Assembly (NCBI GenBank): GCA_023383015.1
Contig: JAHDXW010000018.1
Coordinates: 31,312 to 95,311 of the forward strand
DNA length: 64,000 bases
Direction of reading: 5' to 3'
Source of the DNA: Paracoccaceae bacterium
Lineage (GTDB): Bacteria > Pseudomonadota > Alphaproteobacteria > Rhodobacterales > Rhodobacteraceae
Shown here: positions 54,244-63,400 of the stretch, in pieces
Layout of the letters: each line of letters starts with the position of its first letter
Numbering within the stretch: position 1 is the first letter of the stretch
Program-made: the position numbers and the translations under genes
The notes under the pieces: generated by a model
Database searches by the model: none
The model's input: only the letters and a program-made list of their open reading frames with translations
What the model was told of the DNA's origin: nothing

Positions 54244-55203
54244 ATGGGCGGAAACCTCCGGGGCGGGCTCCTGGCGCTCGCGGCCTTCGGGACCTACTCC
54301 ACGCATGACGTCGCCGTGAAGTATCTCGGCGGCCATTACGCGGCGTTCCAGATCGTGTTCTTCTCGACGCTGTTGAGCCTGCCGCTGGTGGTGGTGATGC
54401 TGATGCGCGACCGCCGCGCCGGCACGCTGATCCCCAACCACCCGTGGTGGACGGCGCTGCGGGTGGCGGCCTCGGTGTTCACCTCGGTCAGCGCCTTCTA
54501 CGGCTTCGCGACCCTGCCGCTGGCACAGGTCTACGCGATCCTGTTCGCGACGCCCCTCCTCATCACCCTGCTCGCCATCCCGATCCTCGGCGAGCGGGTG
54601 CGGCTGCGGCGGGGCATCGCCGTGGGCGTCGGGCTGGCCGGCGTCATGATCGTGCTGCGCCCGGGCTCGGCCGAGCTCGGGCTGGGGCATCTGGCGGTGC
54701 TGACGGCCGCCTGCGGCAGCGCCATCGCCGCGATCGTGATGCGCAAGATCGGGACGGAGGAGCGCAGCGAGGTGCTGCTGCTCTACCCGATGATCGCCAA
54801 CCTCGCGGTGATGGGCACGCTGATGCCGTTCGTCTACCGCCCGATGCCGCTGGAGGACCTTGGCGCGCTGGCGGTGATGGCGGTCCTGGGCCTCATCGGC
54901 AACCTGCTGGCGATCTATGCCTACCGCATCGCCGAGGCCGGCGTCGTCGCGCCGATGCAGTATTCGCAGATCCTGTGGGCGACGGCCTACGGCCTGCTGT
55001 TCTTCGAGGAGGTGCCCGACGTCTTCACCGCGATCGGCGCGGCGGTGATCATCGCCTCGGGCCTCTACATCCTGTCGCGCGAGGGGCGCGCGCGCGCCTC
55101 CGAAACCCGCCCCATCTCGGGCAGCCAGGTCCGCGCCGGCATCGGCACGGTCCCGAAGACCGGCCATGGCGACAGCGATCGCGGCCGCCCGGGCAAGCCC
55201 TGA
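54244..55203 (+). CDS. DMT-family (EamA) transporter
   Basis: A 319-residue protein with ten hydrophobic segments in two EamA repeats. Typical stretches are FYGFATLPLAQVYAILFATPLLITLL and AYRIAEAGVVAPMQYSQILWATAYGLLFFEE. The charged C-terminal tail of about 35 residues is cytoplasmic. Substrate unknown; relatives export amino acids or metabolites. Confidence 0.92.
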   Translation: MGGNLRGGLLALAAFGTYSTHDVAVKYLGGHYAAFQIVFFSTLLSLPLVVVMLMRDRRAGTLIPNHPWWTALRVAASVFTSVSAFYGFATLPLAQVYAILFATPLLITLLAIPILGERVRLRRGIAVGVGLAGVMIVLRPGSAELGLGHLAVLTAACGSAIAAIVMRKIGTEERSEVLLLYPMIANLAVMGTLMPFVYRPMPLEDLGALAVMAVLGLIGNLLAIYAYRIAEAGVVAPMQYSQILWATAYGLLFFEEVPDVFTAIGAAVIIASGLYILSREGRARASETRPISGSQVRAGIGTVPKTGHGDSDRGRPGKP

Positions 55204-55223
55204 ACCCCTGCAACGGAGTCCCC

Positions 55224-55928
55224 ATGACCGCACCGATCGCACTGCACTACTGGCCCACCCCGAACGGATGGAAGATCACCATCGCCCTGGAGGAGATGGG
55301 GCTGCCCTACGAGGTCCGCCTGGTGAACATCAACCGCGGCGAGCAGTTCGCCCCCGGGTTCCTGGAGATCGCCCCGAACAACCGCATGCCCGCGATCGTC
55401 GACCCCGAGGGCCCTGACGGCGCGCCGGTGTCGGTGTTCGAATCGGGGGCGATCCTGCTCTATCTCGGGCGCAAGTCGGGCCAGTTCCTGGGCCGAACCG
55501 CGCGCGAGCGGATCGCGGTCGAGGAGTGGCTGATGTGGCAGATGGGCGGCGTCGGGCCGATGGCCGGGCAGGCGCACCATTTCCTCGCCTACGCGCCGAG
55601 CCTCGATCCGCCGCAGGACCTGCCCTATGCCAAGGACCGCTACCGCCGCGAGGTCGGGCGGCTTTACGGCGTGCTGGACCGGCGGCTGGCGGCCAACCGC
55701 TATGTCGCCGGCGACTTCCTGTCGGTGGCCGATTTCGCGATCTGGCCGTGGGCGGGGCTGTGGGAACGCCAGGAGCAGACGCTGGACGACAAGCCGCACA
55801 TGCGCCGCTGGCTGGAGGAACTGGCGGCACGGCCGGCCTTCCGCCGCGGCAGGGCGGTGGCCGAGGAGATGCGCGGCAACCTCCAGACCGACCGCAGGGC
55901 GCAGGAGATCCTGTTCCGCCAGAAGTGA
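55224..55928 (+). CDS. Glutathione S-transferase (Nu/YfcG-like)
   Basis: A 234-residue protein with an N-terminal thioredoxin-like domain (LHYWPTPNGWKITIALEEMGLPYE; NNRMPAIVD; the glutathione-binding FESGAILLYL) and an all-helical C-terminal domain (FLSVADFAIWPW, the N-capping motif). The TPNGWK active-site loop and QMGGVGPMAGQ match the Nu class with glutathione-disulfide reductase activity. It begins 20 bases after the DMT transporter gene. Confidence 0.92.
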   Translation: MTAPIALHYWPTPNGWKITIALEEMGLPYEVRLVNINRGEQFAPGFLEIAPNNRMPAIVDPEGPDGAPVSVFESGAILLYLGRKSGQFLGRTARERIAVEEWLMWQMGGVGPMAGQAHHFLAYAPSLDPPQDLPYAKDRYRREVGRLYGVLDRRLAANRYVAGDFLSVADFAIWPWAGLWERQEQTLDDKPHMRRWLEELAARPAFRRGRAVAEEMRGNLQTDRRAQEILFRQK

Positions 55929-55955
55929 GGCCTGCACCCCGGCCGGCGGGGGCCC

Positions 55956-56558
55956 TCAGCGGCCCTCGCCCTCGGGCGCATAGCGGCGCATCAGCCCCGC
56001 CTGCGCCATGAAGAAGACGAACAGCGCCGCCGTCAGGCCGAAGGTCTTGAAGTTCACCCAGGCGTCGGTGGACATCGTCCGCCAGACGACCTCGTTGGCG
56101 ACCGCGAGCGCGGCGAAGAAGGCCGCCAGCCGCCGCGTCAGGATCATCCAGCCCTCGGGCTTCAAGGGCATCAGCCCCTCCATGAGATACTGCAGCCACG
56201 ACCGGCCGCGCAGCAGCCCGACGCCGAGGACGCCGGCGAACAGCGCATAGATGATCGACGGCTTCATCTTGAAGAAGCGGTCATCGTTGAGCGCCACCGA
56301 CAGGCCGCCGAAGACCACCACCAGCACGGCGGTGGCGACCTGCATCCGGGAGAGATGCCCCGACAGCCGCCACAGCAGCGCGGTGGTTGCCAGCACCAGG
56401 GGGATGAAGGCGGCGGTGACGAGGATGAAGCCCTCGTAGGGGCGGCCCCAGAGCGTCACGGTGGTCCCCCGCAGCGCGAGGTAGCCGATGAAGAAGGCCA
56501 GGATCGGGCCGAGCTCGAGGACGAGCTTGAGGCCGGGGTTGATCGGGCGTGGGGCCAT
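55956..56558 (-). CDS. yciB: Inner-membrane-spanning protein YciB (septation protein A)
   Basis: A 200-residue protein with five to six hydrophobic segments. Family motifs are LKLVLELGPILAFFIGYL, FFKMKPSIIYALFAGVLG and the late VWRTMSTDAWVNFKTFGL. YciB is involved in envelope maintenance. It is followed in the same direction, upstream, by a DMT transporter and ftsY, a common alphaproteobacterial order. Confidence 0.95.
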   Translation of the reverse strand: MAPRPINPGLKLVLELGPILAFFIGYLALRGTTVTLWGRPYEGFILVTAAFIPLVLATTALLWRLSGHLSRMQVATAVLVVVFGGLSVALNDDRFFKMKPSIIYALFAGVLGVGLLRGRSWLQYLMEGLMPLKPEGWMILTRRLAAFFAALAVANEVVWRTMSTDAWVNFKTFGLTAALFVFFMAQAGLMRRYAPEGEGR

Positions 56559-56595
56559 GGCGTGCCTCCTGTCGGGCGGGCGGTCGGACGGCGGG

Positions 56596-57441
56596 TCAGC
56601 CCGCCTGAGTTAACACCGCGCCGGCGGCGATCAACCCCATCAGCCCCGCCCGCGCCGGCCCGACCGGCTCGCCCAGGAACAGCCGGCCGATCATGGCGGC
56701 GAACAGCACCGAGGTCTCGCGCAGGGCCGCGGCCTCGCCCACCGGGCCGAGCCGCGTGGCCAGCATGATCGCGGTGAAGCTGAACACGCCCACCAGCGCG
56801 CCGGCAAGCCCGCGCAGGGCCAGCGGCAGCAGCGCCGGCGGCGCCGCCAGCCGCCGCCAGCGCCGCAGCGCGATGACGGGAAAGTCGAGCGCGGTGGCGA
56901 CGAAGAACCAGCCAAGGAAGACGAAGGGATCGGCCGCCTGGCGGATCGCCCAGGCGTCGTAGACCGTGTAGACGGCAACCAGCACGCCGCTGGCCACCGC
57001 CGAGGCAAGTCCGACGACAAGGCTTGCCCGCCCCACCGGCATCCGGCGCAGGTTGAGCGCCGCGAGCGCCATGATCGCCCCCGACAGCAGCAGCACGCCG
57101 CCCCATTGCAGGGGGCCGTAGCGCTCGCCGAAGACCACCGAGGCGATCGCAACGGCGGCCAGCGGGCCGGTGCCGCGGGCGACCGGATAGACAACCGTGA
57201 ACCCGCCGCGGTCGTAGGAGAAGGCGACCGTCAGCTTGAAGGCGAAGTGGATCGCCGCCGCGCCGGCAAGGATCGCCAGCATCCGCGCGTCGGGCCAGGG
57301 CAGCAGCAGCGCCACCACCGGCAGGCCCGCGACCACCCACCAGCTGTCGATCGCCCCGCGGGTCAGCCAGGGGTCGTGGCGACCCTTCTGGATCGCCCCG
57401 AAGAGCGCGTGCAGCAGCGCCGAGGCAAGCGCCAGCGCCAC
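56596..57441 (-). CDS. DMT-family (EamA) transporter
   Basis: A 281-residue protein with about ten hydrophobic segments. It opens with SALLHALFGAIQKGRHDPWLTRGAID and continues with FSYDRGGFTVVYPVARGTGPL and SVLFAAMIGRLFLGEPVG. The GTG at 57441 is the first usable start; the frame is open back to the ftsY stop without ATG. Homologues may begin about 20 residues earlier at a non-standard codon. It lies between ftsY and yciB. Confidence 0.85.
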   Translation of the reverse strand: MALALASALLHALFGAIQKGRHDPWLTRGAIDSWWVVAGLPVVALLLPWPDARMLAILAGAAAIHFAFKLTVAFSYDRGGFTVVYPVARGTGPLAAVAIASVVFGERYGPLQWGGVLLLSGAIMALAALNLRRMPVGRASLVVGLASAVASGVLVAVYTVYDAWAIRQAADPFVFLGWFFVATALDFPVIALRRWRRLAAPPALLPLALRGLAGALVGVFSFTAIMLATRLGPVGEAAALRETSVLFAAMIGRLFLGEPVGPARAGLMGLIAAGAVLTQAG

Positions 57442-57507
57442 CGCCAGCCGCGCCCCCTCGGGCGTGCCGGCCAGCCCGACGATAAAGGCACCCGGGTCCA
57501 GGACGGG

Positions 57508-58545
57508 CTACTCCCCGCCGGCCGCGCCGACGAGGGCGCGCGCGAAGTCGGCCGGCTCGAACGGCGCGAGGTCGTCGATCTGCTCGCCCACGCCGATGGC
57601 GTGGATCGGCAGGCCGAAACGGTCGGCCAGCGCCACCAGCACCCCGCCCCTGGCGGTGCCGTCGAGCTTGGTCATCACCAGCCCTGAGACATCGGCCATG
57701 CGCCGGAACACCTCGACCTGGGCCAGCGCGTTCTGGCCGGTGGTGGCATCGAGCACCAGCAGCGTGCTGTGCGGCGCCTGCGGGTCGCGCTTCCGGAGGA
57801 CGCGGACGATCTTGGCGAGTTCCTCCATCAGGTCGGCGCGGTTCTGCAGCCGGCCGGCGGTGTCGATCAGCAGGAGGTCGGCGCCGTCGGCCTGCGCCCG
57901 GGCCAGCGCGTCGAAGGCCAGCGAGGCGGGGTCGGAGCCCTCGGGCGCCGTCATCACCGGCACCCCCGCCCGCCGGCCCCATATCTGCAGCTGCTCGACC
58001 GCGGCGGCGCGGAAGGTGTCGCCGGCGGCGATCACCACCTGCTTGCCGGCGGCACGGAACTGGCTGGCGAGCTTGCCGATCGTCGTCGTCTTGCCCGAGC
58101 CGTTGACGCCCACCACCAGGACCACCTGCGGCCGGCGGGGATAAAGCGGCAGCGGCCGGGCCACGGGCTCGAGGATGCGCGCCAGCTCGGCGGCCAGCAG
58201 CTCCTTGATCTCGGCCGCCGCGAAGCGGCGGCCCATGCGCCCGGCGGCGATGTTAGCGACGATCCGCTGGGCGGTGTCGACCCCCATGTCGGCGGCGATG
58301 AGCACCTCCTCCAGCCGTTCCAGCATGGCATCGTCAAGCGCCCGGCGCGGCGCCTCGGCCCCCCCGGCCCCGCCGAGCAGGCGGCCGACCAGGCCCGGGC
58401 GGGCGGGCGCAGGCGGCGGGGCGGCAGGGGGGGCGGCAGGGGGGGCGGAGGCGGCGGGCGGCTCGGCCACGGCGGCGTCGATGCCCTCGCCGATCCGCGC
58501 CGAGGACTTGAACATCCGCTCGCGCAGCTTCCTGAAGAACGACAT
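57508..58545 (-). CDS. ftsY: Signal recognition particle receptor FtsY
   Basis: A 345-residue SRP GTPase that docks ribosomes at the membrane. A short acidic/Ala-Pro-rich A region precedes the NG domain: P-loop GVNGSGKTTTIGKLA, DTFRAAAVEQLQ, DTAGRLQNR, TKLDGTARGG and the C-terminal IGVGEQIDDLAPFEPADFA. The ATG at 58545 (MSFFRKLRERMFKSS) is the natural start. Confidence 0.96.
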   Translation of the reverse strand: MSFFRKLRERMFKSSARIGEGIDAAVAEPPAASAPPAAPPAAPPPAPARPGLVGRLLGGAGGAEAPRRALDDAMLERLEEVLIAADMGVDTAQRIVANIAAGRMGRRFAAAEIKELLAAELARILEPVARPLPLYPRRPQVVLVVGVNGSGKTTTIGKLASQFRAAGKQVVIAAGDTFRAAAVEQLQIWGRRAGVPVMTAPEGSDPASLAFDALARAQADGADLLLIDTAGRLQNRADLMEELAKIVRVLRKRDPQAPHSTLLVLDATTGQNALAQVEVFRRMADVSGLVMTKLDGTARGGVLVALADRFGLPIHAIGVGEQIDDLAPFEPADFARALVGAAGGE

Positions 58546-58691
58546 CGCCCCCTCCGTCCCGCCCGGGCCGGCCGCAGCCATACAGGCGGCCGGCGGCGAT
58601 GGCGAGGGGGCGCGCCTGTTGCCAGCGGCGCAACGCGCCGTTGCCCGGGGCGGTGCTGGCCGCCGGGACGACGACGGGGTAGTCTCGGTCC

Positions 58692-59780
58692 ATGACGGAA
58701 ACCGGCCGCTTCGCCCTTGCCACGCTCCTGCCGCTGCCGCTGCTTGCCGCCGGCGCGGTCGCGGGCGGCGTCTTCGTCGCCGCGGCCCTGCTGTACTTCC
58801 TGGTCACGGTGACGCTGCTCGACCGGCTGCTGCCCGAGGCCGGGGACGCGGATGCCGCCGGCAAGGCGCCCGCTGCGCCTGCCGCCCCGGGGGCCGGCGA
58901 CCTGCTGCCTGTGGCCATCGGCGTGGCCCATTTCGGGGTCCTGGTGCTTGCCCTGGCCGCCGTCACCGGGGCGACGGGGCTCGGCCCGTCCGAACGGGCG
59001 GGCCTCCTGCTTGCGGCCGGGCTGTGGATGGGACAGGTCGTCCATCCCGCCGCGCACGAACTGATCCACCGCCGGCGGCGCTGGCCCTTCGCGCTCGGCG
59101 CGGCGGTCTACACCAGCCTCCTCTACGGCCATCACGTCTCGGCCCACCGCCTTGTCCACCATCCCTTTGTGGGCACCGACGACGACCCGGCCACCGCCTG
59201 GGCCGGCGAGGGCTTCTATGACTACGCGCTGCGGGCCTGGACCGGCGCCTTCGCCGCCGGCCATGCGATGGAGGCGGCCCGCGCCGCCCGGCGCGGTCGC
59301 CGCGGGCCGGGGCCCTATGCGGCCTACACCGGCGGCGGCGCGGGGTTCCTCCTCGCCGGCTGGCTTGCCTTCGGCTGGGGCGGGCTTGCCGCCCATCTCC
59401 TGCTTGTCGCGGTCGTCCAGACCCAGATCCTGCTGGCCGACTACGTCCAGCACTACGGCCTGACCCGCGCCCGGCTTCCGGGCGGCAGGCTGGAGCCTGT
59501 GGGACCGCAGCATTCCTGGGACGCGCCGGCGCCCTTCTCGGGCGCCTTGATGCTGAACGCCGGGCGCCATGCCGACCACCATGCCCATCCGCTGCGGCCG
59601 TTCGGCGACCTCCGCTCCGGCGGTGCTGCGGCCGCGCCGATGCTGCCGCGGCCGCTGCCGGTGATGGCCGCGATCGCGCTGGTGCCGCCGCTGTGGCGGC
59701 GGGTGATGCGCGTCCCGCTCGCCCGCTGGGAACGGGCGCGGCGCCAGCCGCGGCCGGCCGCGGCCACCGCGGCCGCCTGA
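58692..59780 (+). CDS. AlkB-like membrane di-iron alkane/fatty-acyl hydroxylase
   Basis: A 362-residue integral-membrane hydroxylase. The eight-histidine di-iron motifs are visible: HELIH (about 123), HHVSAHRLVHH (about 144-154) and NAGRHADHH (about 294), plus YVQHYGL before the last. Hydrophobic segments surround them. Compared with classic AlkB (about 400 residues) it is shorter, as in many roseobacter copies. It needs an external rubredoxin or ferredoxin; none is adjacent. The substrate could be a medium-chain alkane or another hydrophobic group. Confidence 0.88.
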   Translation: MTETGRFALATLLPLPLLAAGAVAGGVFVAAALLYFLVTVTLLDRLLPEAGDADAAGKAPAAPAAPGAGDLLPVAIGVAHFGVLVLALAAVTGATGLGPSERAGLLLAAGLWMGQVVHPAAHELIHRRRRWPFALGAAVYTSLLYGHHVSAHRLVHHPFVGTDDDPATAWAGEGFYDYALRAWTGAFAAGHAMEAARAARRGRRGPGPYAAYTGGGAGFLLAGWLAFGWGGLAAHLLLVAVVQTQILLADYVQHYGLTRARLPGGRLEPVGPQHSWDAPAPFSGALMLNAGRHADHHAHPLRPFGDLRSGGAAAAPMLPRPLPVMAAIALVPPLWRRVMRVPLARWERARRQPRPAAATAAA

Positions 59781-59860
59781 CCCCCCTCACCCGAACTTCA
59801 CTGGCGCAGGGCGCGCCGCTCTGGCAGGTTGCGCGCGAACGGCCCGCGAAGGAAGGCCCA

Positions 59861-60253
59861 ATGCACCGCCTGCTTCTTGCGCTTGCACTGCTTCCCCTGC
59901 CGGCCAGGGCGCTGACGCCGATGACGGCGGAGGAGTTCGATGCCTATTCGGTCGGCCGGACGCTGTTCTACGCCGTCGACGGGGTCGCCTACGGGGCCGA
60001 GCAGTACCTGCCCGGCCGCCGTGTGGTGTGGGCCTTCACCGGCGACACCTGCCGCCACGGGGCCTGGTACGAGGACGCCGGGCGCATCTGCTTTGTCTAC
60101 GAGCACGACCCGACGCCGCAGTGCTGGACCTTCTACGCCACCCCCGACGGCATCGCCGCGCAATACGAGAACGACCCCCTCGGCAGCCCGCTGATCGAGG
60201 TCGGCCAGAGCGCCGGGCCGCTCGGCTGCCCCGGCCCCGACGTCGGCGCCTGA
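59861..60253 (+). CDS. Secreted hypothetical protein
   Basis: A 130-residue protein with a short signal peptide (LLLALALLPLPARAL). The mature part has four Cys that could form two disulfides (DTCRHG, RICFVYE, PQCWTFY, LGCPGP) and aromatic-rich strands. I do not recognise a named family, but short periplasmic proteins of this pattern are common in Rhodobacterales. GGAAGG precedes the ATG. Confidence 0.75.
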   Translation: MHRLLLALALLPLPARALTPMTAEEFDAYSVGRTLFYAVDGVAYGAEQYLPGRRVVWAFTGDTCRHGAWYEDAGRICFVYEHDPTPQCWTFYATPDGIAAQYENDPLGSPLIEVGQSAGPLGCPGPDVGA

Positions 60254-60256
60254 GCC

Positions 60257-60285
60257 TTGACGGCGGGCGGCCGCCTGCGTAGAGG
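60257..60285 (+). promoter_or_regulatory. Promoter of tRNA-Met
   Basis: TTGACG (60257-60262), a 17-base spacer and TAGAGG (60280-60285), 10 bases before the mature tRNA. Confidence 0.6.
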
Positions 60286-60295
60286 GTGGCGCGGC

Positions 60296-60372
60296 GGCGG
60301 AGTAGCTCAGCTGGTCAGAGCAGCGGAATCATAATCCGTGTGTCGGGGGTTCAAATCCCTCCTCCGCTACCA
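60296..60372 (+). tRNA. tRNA-Met (anticodon CAT)
   Basis: A 77-nt cloverleaf. The acceptor GGCGGAG/CTCCGCT (with one G-U pair) ends in ACCA. The D arm is AGCTCAGCTGGTCAGAGC, the anticodon stem GCGGA/TCCGT with loop ATCATAA gives anticodon CAT, and the T arm has GGTTCAAATCC. The first pair is not the initiator type, so it is elongator Met (or an Ile2 tRNA with modified C34). Confidence 0.93.
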
Positions 60373-60477
60373 TCGCACCCCGGACCCGCGAGCCGCCGCC
60401 CCCTGCCCCGCCGCAGGCGTGTGCCGCCCGTGCGGGCCAGGTGCGGGGGGCCGGCGGCGCCGGCCCCGGGCGGGAAC

Positions 60478-63400
60478 CTACAGTTCGACCGTGAGCACCG
60501 CGCCGGCCTCGGCCGGACGCGAGCAGCAGAGGATGACCCGCCCGGCGCGCTCGGCGGCCGACAGCACAAGGTCGCGGTGCTCGATGGCCACGTCGCCCGC
60601 GTGCCGGACGGCGCAGACCCCGCAGATGCCGTCGGAGCACTTGGTCGGAACGATGATGCCGGCGTCGGCGAGGGCCTCGACGGCGGTGCGGTCGGCAGGC
60701 ACCGGAACGCTTCGGCCACGGCGGGAAAGGCGCAGGGTGAAGGGGTGGTTGACCCGCGCCGGCGGCTCGGGGACGGCGAAATATTCCCGGGCCAGCGCCG
60801 TCTCCGGCCAGCCGCGGCCGGCGGCGGCGGCGAAGACCGCGTCCATGAAGGCCGCGCCGCCGCAGGTGTAAAGACGCGCCCCCTCCCGCCAGGGCGGGAT
60901 CAGCGCCGCAAGGTCGGCCCGCCCGCCGGCCCGCGACAGGTGCAGGGCCGCCCGCCCCGCCCAGGGGGCGGCGGTGATCTCGGGCCAGAAGGCGGCGGCG
61001 GCGGCGTCACGGGCGCAGTAGTGCAGGCGGAAGTCGCGGCCGAGCGCGTGCAGGCGCCGGGCCATCGGCAGGAGCGGGGTGATGCCGATGCCCCCGCCCA
61101 TCAGCAGGCAGAAGCCGGCCTCCTCGTGCAGCGGGAAGTGGTTGCGCGGCGGCGAGACGAAGACGCGCCGGCCGGGGCGGAAGACGCGGTGCATGAGCAC
61201 CGAGCCGCCGCGGCCCGCGGCCTCGCGCTGCACGCCCACGACATAGCAGGTTCGGTCGGCGGGGTCGCCCGCCAGCGAGAAGGGCCGCTGGTATTCGGGG
61301 GCGATGACGACGTCGATGTGGGCGCCCGGCTGCCAGGCCGGCAGGGAACCGCCGTCGGCGGACACGAAGGTGTAGCGCGCCACCTCGGGGGACAGCTCCT
61401 CGCGCCGCGCCAGCATCAGCGGGAACACCGGCGGCGGGTCGGGCAGCGGCGGCGGCGGCGGCACCAGCCCCGCGACCTCGCCGCGCGCGAGGCGGGCACG
61501 GTATTCGGCCGGCGCGAGCAGGGCACGGTAGCGGGCGATCCCTGCCTCGCGGTCGACGGGATGGACGACGGGCAGCGGCGGCGGCATCGCGTCGGCGGGG
61601 TAGACGGCAAGGGTCTGGTCGCCGGGGGCGAGGCGGATGTGGCGGTTTAGCCCCCGCGCATGGCTAGCCCGGGCCGCGACGTAGCGGCCCGACGCGCGGT
61701 CGAGTTCGATGTCCCACCACCATTTCTTGACCGGGTTGACGGCGCCGCGTCCCAGCCGGTCGTCAAGCGCGGCGAGCGCCGGGGCCGTCTGCGGGACGGC
61801 CATGGCAAGGCGGCGGAAGGGCTCCTCGGCGAGCAGCCCCTCGAGGTTCCAGGGGCAGGTCTTCATGCAGCGGCCGCACATGCCGCCGCCGCTGTTGGTC
61901 AGCCGGTAGCGGGCGCATTTCTCGGCGTCCGACTTCCATATCTCGTAGCCGTTGTACATCAGCTTCGGCCCGGCGGTGATCGCGCCCGAGGGGCATTCGC
62001 GGGCGCACTTGCTGCAGGACGCGCAGAAGCGCTGCAGGCCGAAGTCGATCGGGCGGTCGTGCTCCATCGGCATGGTGGTCGTCACCACCCCCGACTTGAG
62101 CCGCGGGCCGAGGAAGGGATTGAGGATGACCTCGCCGATCCGCGACACCTCGCCAAGCCCCGCCAGCAGCAGCAGGGGCGGCTGCAGAACGTCGCCGTCG
62201 AGCACCGAATGGACGCGCGCGGGGTGGCCGAGCCGCCGGATCTGCTCGCCCAGCACGCCGCCGATGAGCGAGAAGCGCAGGTAGGCCCGCATCGACTGGG
62301 CGACCGAGATCCAGTCGTCGCCCGAGGCGCCCTCCATCGTCTCATGCCCCTGGTCGAGCAGCATGACGACGCCGTTGGGATGCGCCGGGCGGATCGGGTT
62401 GCCGCCGGCGTCATGCGAGTACCACGCCCATTCGGGCACGCCCGCAAGCCCGACCGCGTCGGTGGAGAGGTAGTAGGCCGCCCCGCGCAGGTTGTCGGCG
62501 TTGCGCGCAGGATCGGCGGTGGCGGCATCCGCCGGCCCCCGCGCCTCGCCGAACTGCAGCAGCAGGAGTGCCCCCAGCGCCCGCCGCGCACAGGCGCCGA
62601 CCGGCGACTTGACCACGTAGTGGCCGCCCCGGGCGGCGTCCTGCACCGGCTTGCCGAGGTCGCCGAACAGCGCGCGGGCGAAGAAGTCGGCGCGCTTGGG
62701 GAAGCGCGGGACGCGGGGCGCGTCGATCAGGGTGGTGGGCGTGTCGACGCGGCGCAGCCGCTCCACCGGGTGGGGGCCAAGGCGGAAGGGGCGACCCGTC
62801 ATCGGCGGGCGGCGGCGCGCCTCATGCCCGGTGACCGTCGCCGCGGGCGCGCCGCCTGCGCAGCCGAGGTCATGGGCAAGCGGCAGGTCGGGGGCGAGCG
62901 CGAGGGTCGTGGTCACCGCCGCCAGCCCGAAGCGGCGGCCGAGGAAGGGGTTCTCGGCCTGCCCGCCGCGGAGGCCGGCCAGCCCGCAGGACAGGGCGAG
63001 CCGTCCGAGATCGACCTCGGAGGTGGTGGCGCTGTGGGCCCGCGCCTCATGTCCCAGAAGGCGCAGGTAGCTTGCCAGCGCGACCGCGGTGCAGGCGGCC
63101 AGCAGCGCCGCGCGCTGCGGCTGGGTGCCGCGGAACCACTCGGTGCCGGGCTCCTCCGGCCCGGGGTCGCGGGCATGGTCGACCAGGACGACGAGCGCGT
63201 GGCGGTGGTGGCGTACCGGCCCCGGCGCGGCGCGGGCGGCGTCGAGGATGTCGGCGTGGATGGCGTCGATCCCGGCGGCGAAGCTCTTCGGCTGGCTCGC
63301 CTCCAGCTCGGCGCGGATGGCCTCGATCGCGGGATTGCGGAAGGGGGTGTCGAGCCAGTGCGCCGCCTCCAGCCGCGCCACCCCCATCATCGCCGCGTCG

